Positions 17,735 to 29,327 of a DNA stretch of 64,000 nt are shown piece after piece; position 1 is the stretch's first letter; the number at the start of each line of letters is the position of its first letter. The stretch covers positions 1-64,000 of the forward strand of contig NZ_PJMB01000007.1 of the NCBI RefSeq assembly GCF_002892835.1. The letters are read 5' to 3'. The position numbers were made by a program, and so were the translations under genes. This DNA is from Arthrobacter sp. AFG7.2. GTDB taxonomy: Bacteria > Actinomycetota > Actinomycetes > Actinomycetales > Micrococcaceae. Below the pieces are notes generated by a model that saw only the letters and a program-made list of their open reading frames with translations, ran no database searches and was not told the DNA's origin.

Positions 17735-18437
17735 GTGCTTTCGCAACGGATGTAATATTCGCCCACACCCCAACCTGACGTCAGGAAGACGCCGGTTGTC
17801 AGACTAACGTCTGCTTCACCTTTGCTGACGACTGTTCGGGACAACACTCAGACTGAAACCTGACGCTACTTACTCGGCTCAAGTGGCAGCCCACTTACGC
17901 TTCGTCAGCCCGGGAACCCGCCGATGAAAGAACCCAGCGCATGTCAGAGCTCGGATCCGCTCTCCACGCGTTTGAGCTAACGGAGCCAGCTTCATGTTTG
18001 GCTTACGCCGGAATCTGCCCGACGCTCCTCCCCTGCCCGGGCACTCCCTATAAAGCAGATATAAGTGTGGACATTGTCCACCCCCCCTTTGGCAGGACAA
18101 ACCGAGCTCATACGACTCACGAGACGTCGAAGACGAGTCTCGGAAAGATAATTTTCGGCCCAAAGTCGGAGACGTCATGTCGTGCCCGCCACTCCCGACC
18201 ATGAACAGGTGTTGGCCACTCCCGACCAACCCGACAGAACCAGGAAGAGGAACCCATAAACCCAGCGACAGCAGGCGGAAGGCCCACTAGCCAGGGTCTT
18301 GAACCCGCCACCCCACACACCTGAAGAGGCCACCGCGGCGGCTAGGCCAAAGCCCGCGAACCAGCCGTCAGAGCGACGCGACCACAAGCTTTGTACACAC
18401 GTTAAAGCAAAATCGCCTCTGACGAGGGAAAACACTG
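17735..18437. other. Gene-poor stretch with palindromes and a short direct repeat
   Basis: About 700 nt without a convincing gene. It holds CCTGACGTCAGG at 17774-17785, CAGAC-N4-GTCTG at 17800-17813, GTGGACA-T-TGTCCAC at 18067-18081 and a 14-nt direct repeat (GCCACTCCCGACCA at 18188-18201 and 18215-18228). Open frames here look like chance products. It may be a decayed mobile-element scar between the island and the core genome. Confidence 0.4.
18067..18081. promoter_or_regulatory. Palindrome GTGGACATTGTCCAC, candidate operator
   Basis: A perfect 7-1-7 palindrome. It shares half-sites (TGGACA/TGTCCA) with the inverted repeat at 8492-8506 but has a 1-nt rather than a 3-nt spacer. There is no adjacent gene to regulate, so function is uncertain. 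Confidence 0.3.
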
Positions 18438-18519
18438 TGCCCGAGGTGGGACTCGAACCCACACACCTTTCGATACCGCATTTTGAGTGCGGCGCGTCTG
18501 CCAATTCCGCCACTCGGGC
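18438..18519 (-). tRNA. tRNA-Leu (anticodon CAA)
   Basis: Minus-strand cloverleaf with acceptor GCCCGAG/CTCGGGC, a D-arm TGGCGGAATTGGCAGACGC, anticodon stem CCGCA/TGCGG with loop CTCAAAA giving CAA, a class II variable arm and GGTTCGAGTCC in the T-arm. Discriminator A; CCA is not encoded. Confidence 0.95.
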
Positions 18520-18724
18520 GCGGAATACATGAAGGGCAAAACCGTACGCCCACAGCTGATTGTGAGCAACGCGATCACTTCACGTACGCGGAATTACTCT
18601 ACATGCAGATAGGCTGAATTCCAGAATCGCGCCGCCGACGCCGCAACCGACCATGCAGATCAAGTACGCGACCGGGCGCACCTAAGATAGTGATGTCCCC
18701 GCCGTACCTTTCCAAGGAGATCCC

Positions 18725-19330
18725 GTGACTGAACAGACGGAGTCAAAGCCCACGTCCCAGCCGGCGCGCCGCGTCATTGTGGCGGAGGATGAAACCCTCA
18801 TCCGCCTCGACATCATCGAGATCCTGCGCGGCGAAGGCTATGACGTCGTGGGCGAGGCGGACAACGGTGAGAAGGCCGTCCAGCTGGCCGAGGAACTGAA
18901 GCCGGACCTGGTCCTGATGGACGTCAAGATGCCCGTCATGGACGGCATCTCCGCCGCGGAGAAGATCGTCAAAGCCCGCATCGCCCCCGTGGTTCTGCTG
19001 ACCGCGTTCAGCCAGAAGGAACTGGTCGAGCGTGCCCGCGACGCCGGCGCCATGGCGTATGTGGTGAAGCCGTTCACTCCGGCTGACCTCATCCCCGCGC
19101 TGGAGATCGCACTCTCCCGGCACGAGGAGATAAAAGCCCTCGAAAGCGAAGTCTCCGACCTCCAGGAGCAGTTCGCCACCCGCAAGCTCGTGGAGCGCGC
19201 CAAGAGCCTGCTCACCACCAAGATGGGCCTCACGGAGCCGGAAGCTTTCCGCTGGATCCAGAAGACCTCCATGGACCGCCGCCTCAGCATGCGCGAAGTG
19301 GCCGAAACAATCATCAACCAGGTCAACTAG
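18725..19330 (+). CDS. pdtaR: ANTAR-domain response regulator (PdtaR-like)
   Basis: 201 residues from GTG 18725 (AAGGAG upstream). The receiver domain has acidic residues Glu21-Asp22, phospho-acceptor Asp66 (LVLMDVKMP) and a conserved Lys in YVVKPF. A coiled-coil linker (ALESEVSDLQEQFATRKLVERAKSLL) leads into the ANTAR RNA-binding domain (EPEAFRWIQKTSMDRRLSMREVAETII). Such proteins act by antitermination at paired hexaloop hairpins in target mRNAs after phosphorylation by PdtaS-type kinases. The kinase is not in this window. Confidence 0.9.
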   Translation: MTEQTESKPTSQPARRVIVAEDETLIRLDIIEILRGEGYDVVGEADNGEKAVQLAEELKPDLVLMDVKMPVMDGISAAEKIVKARIAPVVLLTAFSQKELVERARDAGAMAYVVKPFTPADLIPALEIALSRHEEIKALESEVSDLQEQFATRKLVERAKSLLTTKMGLTEPEAFRWIQKTSMDRRLSMREVAETIINQVN

Positions 19331-19393
19331 TTCCGCCCCGGTTGTGCCTGCCACCATGCGGCGGGCTCAACCACAGCACAACAAAGCAACACA

Positions 19394-19433
19394 GCGCAAA
19401 GGACCCCTGCCACCTGGCAGGGGTCCTTTGCGC
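19394..19433. terminator. Bidirectional terminator between pdtaR and pyk
   Basis: An 18-bp perfect stem (GCGCAAAGGACCCCTGCC, loop ACCT, complement) lies between the two convergent stops and serves both. Confidence 0.85.
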
Positions 19434-19443
19434 TTCAGAAAGC

Positions 19444-20934
19444 CTAGGCCTTCTTCTTCTTTTCCGGCCAGGGGCCGAGCTTTTCCTTGTTGCTGGTCGC
19501 TTCGCCAACGCGGGTGGAGTCGGCGAGGTCGCCCACCTTGTGCACCTTCAGCGAGTTGGTGGAGCCAGCTTTTCCGGGAGGGGAACCGGCGGCAATAACC
19601 ACCAGGTCGCCGTCGTCCACCAGGTTCATCTCCATGAGGCTGCGGTCAACCTGCGCAGTCATCTCGTCGGTGTGGTCCACCATCTGGACCAGTACCGGCT
19701 GGATTCCCCAGGTCAGTGCCAGCTGGTTCCAGACCTGCTCCACCGGGGTGAAGGCGAAGACCGGCTTGATGGGGCGCAGGCGGGACAGACGGCGCGCCGA
19801 ATCACCGGACTGGGTGAAAGCACAGATGTACTTTGCGTCCAGCTGGTCGGCGATTTCGACGGCGGCACGGGTGATGGCGCCGCCACGGGTCTTCGGCTTG
19901 GTCCCCAGCGGGGGGACGCGCTCGAGGCCGTGGACCTCGGTGGACTCGATGATCCGGGCCATGACCTTGACGGTTTCGATCGGGTACTTGCCCACACTGG
20001 TCTCGCCGGACAGCATGACGGCGTCAGCACCATCGAGCACGGCGTTGGCGCAGTCGGAGGCCTCCGCGCGGGTGGGGCGCGGGTTGTCGATCATGGATTC
20101 CAAGACCTGGGTTGCCACGATGACCGGCTTGGCCCAACGGCGGGCCAGTTCGATGGCACGCTTCTGGACGATCGGCACTTCCTCCAGCGGAAGCTCCACA
20201 CCGAGGTCGCCACGGGCCACCATGATGGCGTCGAACGCGTCGATGATCTCGGAAAGCTGCTCCACTGCCTGCGGCTTCTCGATCTTGGCGATGACCGGCA
20301 CGCGCCGGCCTTCCTCGTCCATGATCTCGTGCACCCGGGTGATGTCGGAGGCGTCGCGGACGAAGGACAAAGCCACCAGGTCGACGCCGCGGCGCATGGC
20401 CCAGCGGAGATCGTCCTCGTCCTTTTCGCTCAGCGCCGGGACGTTGACGGCAACGCCGGGAAGGTTGATGCCCTTGTTGTTGGACACCATGCCGCCAACA
20501 GTCACTTCGGCCACGACCTTCACGTCGTCCACGGCCGTGGCACGCAGGGCCACCTTTCCGTCGTCGATCAGGAGGGCGTCGCCCACATTGACGTCGTCGG
20601 TGAGGCTCTTCAGCGTGGTGGAGCAGATGTCCTTGGTGCCGGGAACGTCTTCGGTGGTGATGGTGAAGGTGTCACCAACGGAGAGTTCGTGCGGGCCGTC
20701 AACGAAGCGGCCCAGGCGGATCTTGGGACCCTGCAGGTCAGCCATGATGGCCACGGCCTTGCCGAGGTCCGCAGCTGCCTTGCGGACGTTCTCGTAGGTG
20801 TTGTCGTGCACGGAGTAGTCACCGTGGCTCATGTTCATGCGGGCAACGTCAACACCGGCTTCCAGCACCGCGAGAGTGTTGTCGTAGCTGGCGATGGCCG
20901 GGCCGAACGTAGCCACAATTTTTGCGCGTCTCAT
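19444..20934 (-). CDS. pyk: Pyruvate kinase
   Basis: 496 residues converting phosphoenolpyruvate and ADP to pyruvate and ATP. Visible motifs are RRAKIVATFGPA at the N-terminus, ARMNMSHGD, the ADLQGPKIRLG segment, the active-site IAKIEKPQAVE with its Lys, MVARGDLGVELP and the ESMIDNPRPTRAEASDCANAVLDGADAVMLSGETS signature. The C-terminal domain is complete. GGGTAGGT precedes the ATG. It ends at a shared terminator with pdtaR. Confidence 0.95.
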   Translation of the reverse strand: MRRAKIVATFGPAIASYDNTLAVLEAGVDVARMNMSHGDYSVHDNTYENVRKAAADLGKAVAIMADLQGPKIRLGRFVDGPHELSVGDTFTITTEDVPGTKDICSTTLKSLTDDVNVGDALLIDDGKVALRATAVDDVKVVAEVTVGGMVSNNKGINLPGVAVNVPALSEKDEDDLRWAMRRGVDLVALSFVRDASDITRVHEIMDEEGRRVPVIAKIEKPQAVEQLSEIIDAFDAIMVARGDLGVELPLEEVPIVQKRAIELARRWAKPVIVATQVLESMIDNPRPTRAEASDCANAVLDGADAVMLSGETSVGKYPIETVKVMARIIESTEVHGLERVPPLGTKPKTRGGAITRAAVEIADQLDAKYICAFTQSGDSARRLSRLRPIKPVFAFTPVEQVWNQLALTWGIQPVLVQMVDHTDEMTAQVDRSLMEMNLVDDGDLVVIAAGSPPGKAGSTNSLKVHKVGDLADSTRVGEATSNKEKLGPWPEKKKKA

Positions 20935-20999
20935 ATACCTACCCTATTGGTCTCTTGCATTGGTTAAGTTGTCGCGGAGGTGAACCCTCCGTTGCATCA

Positions 21000-22457
21000 C
21001 TACAGGACGGCGATGGCGCGGTCCGTCGGGGCAACGGGAGCCGGAAGGATGGTGCTTCCCATCAGGTACTTGTCCACGGCTGCAGCCGCGGCGCGCCCTT
21101 CGGCAATGGCCCACACAATGAGGGACTGCCCGCGGCCGGCGTCACCGGCGACGAAAACGCCGTCGGTGTTGGTCATGTAGTACCCGTCCCGGGACACGTT
21201 GCCGCGGCCGTCGAATTCCGCCTTGACCTGCTCGGTGATGCCCGCAGGCTCGGCTCCGGTGAAGCCCAGGGACAGGAACACCAGGTCCGCGGGAATGATC
21301 CGTTCTGTTCCGGCCTTGGGGAGGCGCTTGCCGTCCACGAATTCCGTTTCGGCAACCTTGACGCCCGTCAGTTTGCCGTTTTCGCCCACGAACTCCACGG
21401 TGGAGGCGAGGTACGTGCGCTCACCGCCTTCCTCGTGGGCACTGGCTACCTCAAACAGCGTGGGGAACGTCGGCCACGGCTGGTGCCCGGTACGCTCCGC
21501 CGGCGGCTGCTTGCCGATGGCGAGGGTGGTCACCGAGGCGGCACCATGGCGGTGGGCGGTGCCGAGGCAGTCCGCGCCGGTGTCGCCACCGCCGAGGATC
21601 ACGACGTGCTTGCCCTGGGCGTGGATCTGGTTCTCGATTGATTCCCCCGCAACCGCGCGGTTTGCCGGAACCAGGTAATCCATTGCGAAGTGGACACCCT
21701 CAAGGTCGCGTCCGGGGATGGGGAGGTCACGGGGAACCATGGCACCGGTGCAGACAACCACAGCGTCATAACGCCGGCGCAACTGCTCCCAGGTGACGTC
21801 GGTGCCAACAGCGACGCCGGTCCGGAAGCGAGTGCCTTCGGCCTTCATCTGCTCGACGCGGCGGTCCACCTGCTCCTTTTCCATCTTGAAGTCGGGGATG
21901 CCGTAGCGGAGCAGGCCGCCGATCTTGTCGTCGCGCTCGTACACGGCAACGGTGTGGCCCACGCGCGTCAGCTGCTGCGCCACGGCCAGGCCGGCCGGGC
22001 CGGAACCCACCACTGCCACCGTCTTGCCGGTCAGGCGTGCGGGCGGCAGCGGCTCCACCCAGCCGTTGTCCCAAGCCTCGTCAATGATGGAGACTTCCAC
22101 CTGCTTGATGGTGACCGCGGGCTGGTTGATGCCCAGGACGCAGGAAGCTTCACACGGCGCCGGGCACAGCCGGCCGGTGAATTCCGGGAAGTTGTTCGTG
22201 GCGTGGAGGCGCTCGATGGCTTCCTCGCCCTTGTCCCGCCACATGAGGTCGTTCCACTCAGGAATGAGGTTGCCCAGCGGGCAGCCCTGGTGGCAGAACG
22301 GGATGCCGCAGTCCATGCAGCGGCCGGCCTGCGCCTTCAGGGTGCCCTTTTCCTGCGCCTCGTACACTTCCTTCCAGTCCATGATGCGGACGGGAACGGG
22401 ACGGCGCGGCTGGGTTTCCCGCTGGCGTACTTTCAGAAATCCGCGTGGATCAGCCAC
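21000..22457 (-). CDS. gltD: Glutamate synthase small subunit
   Basis: 485-residue NADPH-oxidising subunit that passes electrons to the GltB active site. An N-terminal 4Fe-4S region has Cys motifs [22 protein letters not shown] and [13 protein letters not shown]. The FAD site [15 protein letters not shown] and the NADPH site [20 protein letters not shown] follow, then the C-terminal [18 protein letters not shown]. It overlaps gltB by 8 nt, so the two subunits are coupled. Confidence 0.95.
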   Translation of the reverse strand: MADPRGFLKVRQRETQPRRPVPVRIMDWKEVYEAQEKGTLKAQAGRCMDCGIPFCHQGCPLGNLIPEWNDLMWRDKGEEAIERLHATNNFPEFTGRLCPAPCEASCVLGINQPAVTIKQVEVSIIDEAWDNGWVEPLPPARLTGKTVAVVGSGPAGLAVAQQLTRVGHTVAVYERDDKIGGLLRYGIPDFKMEKEQVDRRVEQMKAEGTRFRTGVAVGTDVTWEQLRRRYDAVVVCTGAMVPRDLPIPGRDLEGVHFAMDYLVPANRAVAGESIENQIHAQGKHVVILGGGDTGADCLGTAHRHGAASVTTLAIGKQPPAERTGHQPWPTFPTLFEVASAHEEGGERTYLASTVEFVGENGKLTGVKVAETEFVDGKRLPKAGTERIIPADLVFLSLGFTGAEPAGITEQVKAEFDGRGNVSRDGYYMTNTDGVFVAGDAGRGQSLIVWAIAEGRAAAAAVDKYLMGSTILPAPVAPTDRAIAVL

Positions 22458-25400
22458 CGGTTACCTCCAGGATTCGGGACCATACTTCTTCGCCGTCAGG
22501 GTCCAGGCCCTCTTCAATGGCGTCGAGACGGGTTTGCAGCACGGCCGCGTAATCGCGCGGCAGTACCTTGGTGATGCGGGCGGTGGTGTCATCGAAGTTC
22601 TCGAGGAGGCGCGCCGCCAGCTGGGAGTCAGTTTCTTCAACGTGCTTGACCAGCAGGCCGTGCACGATGTCGCGGTCTTCGGCGTCCAGCTCGCGGAGCT
22701 GGAGTTCGCCGGACTGCAGGGCGTCCTTGTTGACGCGGGCGGCGTCAAGGTCCAGGACGTACGCGGTACCGCCGGACATGCCGGCGCCGAAGTTGCGGCC
22801 GGTGCGGCCGATGATCAGCGTCTGGCCGCCGGTCATGTACTCACAGCCATGGTCACCGATGCCTTCGACGACGGCGGTGGCGCCGGAGTTGCGGACCAGG
22901 AAGCGTTCGCCCACCTGGCCGCGCAGGAACATTTCGCCGCTCGTTGCGCCGTAGCCAATCACGTTGCCGGCGATGACGTTCGTCTCCGCCTTGAACACGT
23001 TGGTGCGGTCCGGGCGGACGATGATGCGGCCACCGGAAAGGCCCTTGCCAACGTAGTCATTGGAGTCGCCGAACAGCCGCAGGGTAATGCCTGCGGGCAG
23101 GAAGGCGCCCAGTGACTGGCCGGCCGTGCCGCTGAGGGTGATGTCGATGGTGTCCGTGGCAAGGACGTCGGTCCCGAACGTCTTGGTGACGACGTGGCCC
23201 AGCATGGTGCCCACCGAGCGGTCCGTGTTGATGACGTCCACCGCGATCCTGACCGGGCTGCGGTCCGTCAGCGCCTCGGTGGCCATGGTGATCAGCCGCT
23301 GGTCGAAGTGCTTGTCCAGCTCATGGTTCTGGCCGGTCATGTTCCGCAGCGGGGCGTCGTCATCGAACTCCAGCCCGTGCAGGATGGGGTCCAGGTCCAG
23401 GCCGTCGGCCTTCCAGTGGTTGACAGCCTCCCGGGCGTCGAGGACCTCGGCGTGCCCGATGGCCTCTTCAAGGCTCCGGAAGCCAAGCTCTGCCAGGATT
23501 TCGCGGACTTCCTCTGCGAGGAACTCGAAGAAGTTGACCACGAACTCGGGCTTGCCGCTGAAGCGTGCGCGGAGTTCGGGGTTCTGCGTGGCCACGCCCA
23601 CCGGGCAGGTGTCCAGGTGGCAGACGCGCATCATGATGCAGCCTTCCACCACCAGCGGGGCGGTGGCGAAGCCGAACTCCTCGCCGCCCAGCAGTGCGGC
23701 GATCACGACGTCGCGGCCGGTCTTGAGCTGGCCGTCGACCTGCACCACCACGCGGTCGCGCAGGCCGTTGAGCATCAGGGTCTGCTGGGTCTCTGCCAGG
23801 CCGAGCTCCCACGGTACACCTGCGTGCTTCAGGGAGTTCAGCGGCGAGGCGCCGGTTCCGCCGTCATGGCCGGAAACAAGCACGACGTCGGCCTTCGCCT
23901 TGGTCACACCGGCGGCAACAGTGCCGATGCCCACCTCGGAGACGAGTTTGACGTGCACCCGGGCCGAGGGGTTGGCGCGCTTGGCATCGTAAATCAGCTG
24001 CGCGAGGTCCTCGATGGAGTAGATGTCGTGGTGCGGGGGCGGGGAGATCAATCCGACGCCGGGGGTCGAGTGGCGGGTCCGGGCCACCCACGGGTAGACC
24101 TTCTGCGCCATCAGCTGGCCGCCTTCGCCGGGCTTGGCACCCTGGGCCATCTTGATCTGGATGTCGTCAGCATTGGTCAGGTACAGGCTGGTCACGCCGA
24201 ACCGGCCTGACGCGATCTGCTTGACGGCGGAGCGGCGCTTCGGGTCGAGCAGGCGGTCAACGTCCTCGCCGCCTTCACCCGTGTTGGACTTGCCGCCCAG
24301 CTGGTTCATGGCAATGGCCAGCGTCTCGTGGGCCTCCTGCGAGATGGAGCCGTAGCTCATGGCACCCGTGGAGAACCGCTTGACGATGCTGGAGACCGGC
24401 TCCACTTCCTCGAGCGGAACGGCAGGGCGCTCGTTCTTGAACTTGAGCAGGCCGCGGAGGGTCATCAGGTTCTGGGACTGGTCGTCCACTCCCCTGGTGT
24501 AGGCCTTGAAGATGTCGTAGCGGCGCTCACGCGTGGCATGCTGCAGCCTGAAGACAGTTTCCGGGTTGAACAGGTGCGGCTCGCCGTCACGGCGCCACTG
24601 GTACTCGCCACCGCCCAGCAGCGGGCGGTGGGGCTGCTCGATGCCGCCCTCGGGGTACGCCATCTGGTGGCGTGCCGAAACCTCTGCGGCGATGACATCC
24701 AGGCCCACGCCGCCAAGCTGTGAGTGGGTGCCTGCGAAGAACTCGTCCACGAGGTCCTGGCCCAGGCCAAGCGCCTCGAAGGTCTGCGCGCCGGTGTAGG
24801 AGGCCACCGTGGAGATGCCCATCTTGGACATGATCTTCAGGACGCCCTTGCCGAGGCCCTTGATCAGGTTGTAGACACCGTCCTGCGGGGTGACGCCGGT
24901 GACGTCACCGGCAGCAATCAGCTGCTCCACCGACTCCATGGCCAGGTACGGATTGACGGCGGACGCACCGTAGCCGATCAGGACAGCCACGTGGTGCGTC
25001 TCGCGGACGTCGCCGGCCTCAACCACCAGGGCGGTCTTGGTGCGGTTGGCGCTGCGCAGCAGGTGGTGGTGCACGGCACTGACCAGCAGCAGCGACGGGA
25101 TGGGCGCCCACTGGGCGTTTGAGTCACGGTCGGAGAGCACGATGTACTGGACACCGCGGTTGATGGCGCCGGACACCTGCTCGCAGATCTCGGTAAGCCG
25201 TGCACGCAACGCGTTCTCGCCACCCTCGGGGCGGTAAAGCCCGCGGACCTTCATGGCCACCTTGTCGCCGTCGGCGTTCTCGATGTTGGCGATCTTGGCA
25301 AGCTGGTCGTTGTTGATCACCGGGAACGGCAACTGGACCTGCGGCTGGCGGACCTGCTTGGTGTCCAGGAGGTTGCCGTTGGGGCCGATGGCACAGGTCA

Positions 25401-27063
25401 GGGAGGTGACCAGCTCTTCACGGATGGCATCCAGCGGCGGGTTGGTCACCTGCGCGAAGGACTGGACGAAGTAGTCGAAGAGCAGGCGGGGCCGTTTGGA
25501 CAGCACGGCCACCGGGGTATCGGAGCCCATGGCACCCAGGGGCTCGGCGCCGGTACGGGCCATGGGGCCCAGCAGGATCTTCAGTTCCTCGGTGGTGTAG
25601 CCGAAGGTGCGCTGGCGGATGTTCACGGACGCAGCCGTGTGGACCACGTGCTCGCGCTCGGGAAGGTCGTTCAGGTCGATCAGGTTGTCCTTGACCCATT
25701 CCGCCCACGGGTTGGCGGCGGCGACCTCGGCCTTGACCTCTTCATCGTCGATGACGCGGCCGGCTTCGGTGTCCACCAGGAACATCTTGCCCGGGGACAC
25801 GCGGCCCTTCTTGACCACCTTGGAGGCTTCGACGTCGATCACGCCCACCTCGGAGGCGAAGACGATGAGGCCGTCTTCGGTGATCCAGAACCGGCCGGGG
25901 CGCAGGCCGTTGCGGTCCAGGGTGGCGCCCACGAGGTTTCCGTCGGTGAAGGAGACAGCGGCCGGGCCGTCCCACGGTTCCATCAGCAGGGAGTGGTACT
26001 CGTAGAAGGCGCGGCGGGCCGGATCCATGGTGGCGTGGTTTTCCCAGGCCTCGGGGATCATCATCATGATCGAGTGCGTAATGGGGCGGCCGGAGAGCCA
26101 CAGCAGTTCCGCTACTTCATCGAAGGAGGCAGAGTCCGAAGCACCCGGGGTGCAGATGGGGTACAGCTCTTCCGGGGTGTCGCCCAGCAGCGGGTTGGCG
26201 AGCTGGGACTGGCGTGCCCGCATCCAGTTCCGGTTGCCCTTGACGGTGTTGATCTCACCGTTGTGGGCAATGGTGCGGAATGGCTGGGCCAGCGGCCAGG
26301 AAGGGAAGGTGTTGGTGGAGAAGCGCGAGTGGACGATCGCGAGCTTGGTCTTGAAGCGCTTGTCCGAAAGGTCGGGATAGAACGGCTCCAGCTGCGCGGT
26401 GGTGAGCATGCCCTTGTAGACGATGGTCCGCGAGGACAGCGACGGGAAGTAGACGCCGAACTTGTTCTGCGCGCGCTTGCGGATCCGCCAGGCGCGGGAG
26501 TCCAGTTCGTTGCGGTCCAGTTCCTCGCCCGTGGCGGAGGCCAGGAACGGCTGGGAGAAGTAGGGCATGCAGGCGCGGGCCATGGCACCGACGAGGTCGG
26601 CGACGATAGGCACCTCACGCCAGCCGAGGACCTTCAGGCCCTCGTCGGCCGCGAGGCCCTCGATGCCTGCCTTGGCGGCGTCGGCCTCGCGCTGTTCAGC
26701 GGGGAGGAAGGCGGTGCCGGCCACGTACTGGCCGGGGGCGGGAAGTTCAAACTCCGTGACGGCACGGAAGAACTCATCCGGGATCTGCATGAGCAGGCCT
26801 GCCCCGTCACCGGTGCCCTCGTCCGCGCCCACGGCACCGCGGTGCTCGAGGTTGCGCAGGGCGGTGAGGGCGGCGTCCACGATGTCATACCCGGGCTCGC
26901 CGCGGAGGGTGGCGATAATGGCGAGGCCGCAGGCGTCCTTCTCCTGCTCCGGGTTGTAGAGCCCGCGTGCCTCCGGCAGGGCCGCGAAGCGCTTGAACGG
27001 CGACATGGCAGTCTCAGGCTGGTCCGGTTCTGACCAGCTGGGAGTGTGAAGAGTTTGGGTCAT
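22450..27063 (-). CDS. gltB: Glutamate synthase large subunit
   Basis: 1537 residues from ATG 27063, chosen over the longer frame because AGGAGGAAGG lies about 7 nt upstream. Glutamine amidotransferase domain with catalytic Cys45 (KDACGLAII), so a 44-residue propeptide is probably removed. The central and FMN-binding synthase domains follow, with [30 protein letters not shown] and [22 protein letters not shown]. The 3Fe-4S Cys cluster [21 protein letters not shown] is next, and a C-terminal beta-helix repeat ([21 protein letters not shown]) ends the protein. It forms glutamate from glutamine and 2-oxoglutarate. Confidence 0.95.
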   Translation of the reverse strand: MTQTLHTPSWSEPDQPETAMSPFKRFAALPEARGLYNPEQEKDACGLAIIATLRGEPGYDIVDAALTALRNLEHRGAVGADEGTGDGAGLLMQIPDEFFRAVTEFELPAPGQYVAGTAFLPAEQREADAAKAGIEGLAADEGLKVLGWREVPIVADLVGAMARACMPYFSQPFLASATGEELDRNELDSRAWRIRKRAQNKFGVYFPSLSSRTIVYKGMLTTAQLEPFYPDLSDKRFKTKLAIVHSRFSTNTFPSWPLAQPFRTIAHNGEINTVKGNRNWMRARQSQLANPLLGDTPEELYPICTPGASDSASFDEVAELLWLSGRPITHSIMMMIPEAWENHATMDPARRAFYEYHSLLMEPWDGPAAVSFTDGNLVGATLDRNGLRPGRFWITEDGLIVFASEVGVIDVEASKVVKKGRVSPGKMFLVDTEAGRVIDDEEVKAEVAAANPWAEWVKDNLIDLNDLPEREHVVHTAASVNIRQRTFGYTTEELKILLGPMARTGAEPLGAMGSDTPVAVLSKRPRLLFDYFVQSFAQVTNPPLDAIREELVTSLTCAIGPNGNLLDTKQVRQPQVQLPFPVINNDQLAKIANIENADGDKVAMKVRGLYRPEGGENALRARLTEICEQVSGAINRGVQYIVLSDRDSNAQWAPIPSLLLVSAVHHHLLRSANRTKTALVVEAGDVRETHHVAVLIGYGASAVNPYLAMESVEQLIAAGDVTGVTPQDGVYNLIKGLGKGVLKIMSKMGISTVASYTGAQTFEALGLGQDLVDEFFAGTHSQLGGVGLDVIAAEVSARHQMAYPEGGIEQPHRPLLGGGEYQWRRDGEPHLFNPETVFRLQHATRERRYDIFKAYTRGVDDQSQNLMTLRGLLKFKNERPAVPLEEVEPVSSIVKRFSTGAMSYGSISQEAHETLAIAMNQLGGKSNTGEGGEDVDRLLDPKRRSAVKQIASGRFGVTSLYLTNADDIQIKMAQGAKPGEGGQLMAQKVYPWVARTRHSTPGVGLISPPPHHDIYSIEDLAQLIYDAKRANPSARVHVKLVSEVGIGTVAAGVTKAKADVVLVSGHDGGTGASPLNSLKHAGVPWELGLAETQQTLMLNGLRDRVVVQVDGQLKTGRDVVIAALLGGEEFGFATAPLVVEGCIMMRVCHLDTCPVGVATQNPELRARFSGKPEFVVNFFEFLAEEVREILAELGFRSLEEAIGHAEVLDAREAVNHWKADGLDLDPILHGLEFDDDAPLRNMTGQNHELDKHFDQRLITMATEALTDRSPVRIAVDVINTDRSVGTMLGHVVTKTFGTDVLATDTIDITLSGTAGQSLGAFLPAGITLRLFGDSNDYVGKGLSGGRIIVRPDRTNVFKAETNVIAGNVIGYGATSGEMFLRGQVGERFLVRNSGATAVVEGIGDHGCEYMTGGQTLIIGRTGRNFGAGMSGGTAYVLDLDAARVNKDALQSGELQLRELDAEDRDIVHGLLVKHVEETDSQLAARLLENFDDTTARITKVLPRDYAAVLQTRLDAIEEGLDPDGEEVWSRILEVTGG

Positions 27064-27326
27064 GGGAGACGTCCTTCCTCCTGATCGTGCGTATGGAAGG
27101 GACACCGTTGGCCCCACTCGTCGGCGCCGCTCTGATGGGCACAACAAAGTGTTATTTACTGGAAATTGTAGGTCAGCGTGGCCTGCTGAACTAACAGTTA
27201 CGCAGGCCCCTGCCCCGGGCAACACTGGACAGCAGCTCTAAGCTGTCCGGAGTGGCCCCGCTGCCACGACATTGTGGTGATTGGGCGCTTCGAGCGGTGG
27301 CTCTGCTGCCCTGCCTGGCCCGCGCG

Positions 27327-28496
27327 CTACTTGGTAGCGCCGGCTTCCGGCGCGGTTCCAGTGGCTGTGCTGCCGGACTTTCCGGCAGCCGTTGCATCCG
27401 GTCCGGGCGTGAGGCCCGCCGGCGCAGCCGCGGCCTCTTCCGTTGGAACGGGAGCACGCCGGGAACCGCTTTGGTTATCAGGGAGATTATCACGCGATTC
27501 ACTATCTGAGACAACAGAGTCCGGATCACGGACCTCGTCGCCGGACTCGGCAGCGTCATCCTGCCCGCTGTCTTTCGGTCCGTCTTCCTTCGCCGGTTCC
27601 CGGCCCGGAAGATACACGGTGTCCAGTTCCGTGCGCTTCTTCATGCCCAGCAGGATGAACGCCACAAGGGCTGCCAGGAAGACGAAGATGCTGGTCCAGA
27701 CATTCAGGCGGGTGGTGATGCCGAACAGTGAAATCTGCTCGGCGTCGTCGATCCGCATTGCCTCGATCCAGACCCTGCCAAGGGTGTAGTACATGGCGTA
27801 GAGCCAGAACAGCCGGCTGCGGCGGAAGTTGAACTTCCGGTCCAGCGCGAGCAATATGACGACGCCGGCCAGGTTCCAGAGCGATTCGTACAGGAATGTG
27901 GGGTGGAACAGGGTGTCCGCGGGCGTTCCCTCCGGAAAGTTGGGGTTGTCAGCGTCGATCTGCAGGCCCCAGGGCACGGTGGTGGGCCCGCCGAACAGTT
28001 CCTGGTTGAACCAGTTGCCCCAGCGGCCTACGGCCTGTGCCAGCAGCAGTCCGGGAGCAGCGGCATCCACGAACGCGCTGAGCTTGACGCCGCTGCGGCG
28101 GCAGCCGATCCAGGCACCCACAGCGCCCAGCACTACGGCACCCCAGATGCCAAGCCCGCCGCGCTGGATTTGCGGGATCAGAGAGAGGTCGCCAGTACCG
28201 TCGAAGCCGGGCCCGAAATAGGCGTCCGGCGAGGAGACCACGTGGTACAAACGGCCGCCGATGATCCCGAAGGGGATGGCCCAGACGACGATGTCCCAGA
28301 CACTGCCTTCAGGTGCGCCGCGCCTGGCCCAGCGGACCGAGGTCAGCCAGAGGCCCACCACGATGCCCGCCAGGATGCAGAGGGCGTAGGCATGGATGCG
28401 CAGCGTTCCCCAGGGCAGGGGAATATCGAACCCGGACCAGTCCGGGCTCGGGATGCTGGCCGGCACCATGGCGGCTGCCTGAAGGAGGGTCTGCAT
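27327..28496 (-). CDS. lgt: Phosphatidylglycerol:prolipoprotein diacylglyceryl transferase
   Basis: 389-residue membrane enzyme that adds diacylglycerol to the lipobox Cys of prolipoproteins. About seven membrane segments and the Lgt signature QAVGRWGNWFNQELFGGPT are visible. The C-terminal ~100 residues are a disordered acidic and then Ala/Pro/Thr-rich tail, as in other actinobacterial Lgt proteins. It starts 3 nt after the trpA stop, in the trp gene group. Confidence 0.93.
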   Translation of the reverse strand: MQTLLQAAAMVPASIPSPDWSGFDIPLPWGTLRIHAYALCILAGIVVGLWLTSVRWARRGAPEGSVWDIVVWAIPFGIIGGRLYHVVSSPDAYFGPGFDGTGDLSLIPQIQRGGLGIWGAVVLGAVGAWIGCRRSGVKLSAFVDAAAPGLLLAQAVGRWGNWFNQELFGGPTTVPWGLQIDADNPNFPEGTPADTLFHPTFLYESLWNLAGVVILLALDRKFNFRRSRLFWLYAMYYTLGRVWIEAMRIDDAEQISLFGITTRLNVWTSIFVFLAALVAFILLGMKKRTELDTVYLPGREPAKEDGPKDSGQDDAAESGDEVRDPDSVVSDSESRDNLPDNQSGSRRAPVPTEEAAAAPAGLTPGPDATAAGKSGSTATGTAPEAGATK

Positions 28497-28499
28497 GGC

Positions 28500-29327
28500 C
28501 TAGGCTTCTTCCTCTGTCAGTACGGTGCCGCGGCTCAGGCCGGTGCTGAGGTCCTTGGTGAGGGATGCGACGGCGTCGACTCCGCCGTCGCGGATTGCTG
28601 CCACCAGGGCCGTGCCCACGATGACGCCTTCGGCGTAGGCGGCGATCTCGCGCACCTGGTCAGCGTTGGAGACGCCGAGGCCGACGCACACCCGTTCGGC
28701 ACCTGCCGCGTGGGCTGCTGCCACTACGTCCTTGGCCGCGGTGCTGACGGAGGTCCTGGCACCGGTGACGCCCATGATGGACACGGCGTAGACGAAGCCG
28801 CGGCTGGCGTCCACGGTCCGCTGCATGCGCTCGGCAGTGGAGGACGGCGCCACGAGGAACACCCGGTCCAGGGCGTACTTGTCGGATGCTTCCATCCATT
28901 CCGCCGCCTCGTCCGGGATGAGGTCCGGGGTGATGAGCCCTGCTCCCCCGGCCTCGGAAAGGCGGCGGGAGAACTCGTCCACGCCCATCCGGACCACGGG
29001 ATTCCAATAGGTCATGACCAGGACGGCTGCGTCCGTCTTGCTGGTGATGCCGTGCACAACGTCGAACACCTGGCTGACGGTGAACCCCTTGGCCAGCGCC
29101 TCGGTGGTGGCCGCCTGGATGACCTGGCCGTCCATCACCGGGTCGGAGTAGGGAATGCCGATCTCGATCAGGTCCGCGCCGTTTTCAGCCAGTGCGATGC
29201 CGGCGGCGATGGTTTGCTCCACGCTCGGGTACCCGGCAGGGAGGTAGCCGATGAGGGCCGCGCGGCCATCAGCGCGGGCCTTGTCGATGGCCGCCGCTGA
29301 CTTGCTGGTGGTCTGTGCAGTGGTCAC
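28500..29327 (-). CDS. trpA: Tryptophan synthase alpha chain
   Basis: 275 residues from GTG 29327, which overlaps the trpB stop by 4 nt (GTGA). The TIM barrel has [12 protein letters not shown], the catalytic-type Glu/Asp in [17 protein letters not shown] and the phosphate loop [16 protein letters not shown]. It cleaves indole-3-glycerol phosphate to indole, which passes to TrpB. Confidence 0.94.
   Translation of the reverse strand: MTTAQTTSKSAAAIDKARADGRAALIGYLPAGYPSVEQTIAAGIALAENGADLIEIGIPYSDPVMDGQVIQAATTEALAKGFTVSQVFDVVHGITSKTDAAVLVMTYWNPVVRMGVDEFSRRLSEAGGAGLITPDLIPDEAAEWMEASDKYALDRVFLVAPSSTAERMQRTVDASRGFVYAVSIMGVTGARTSVSTAAKDVVAAAHAAGAERVCVGLGVSNADQVREIAAYAEGVIVGTALVAAIRDGGVDAVASLTKDLSTGLSRGTVLTEEEA

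Noticed and set aside
17879..18229. 116-residue minus-strand ORF
   Set aside because: Low-complexity translation, no domain, and it spans palindromes and direct repeats; likely chance.
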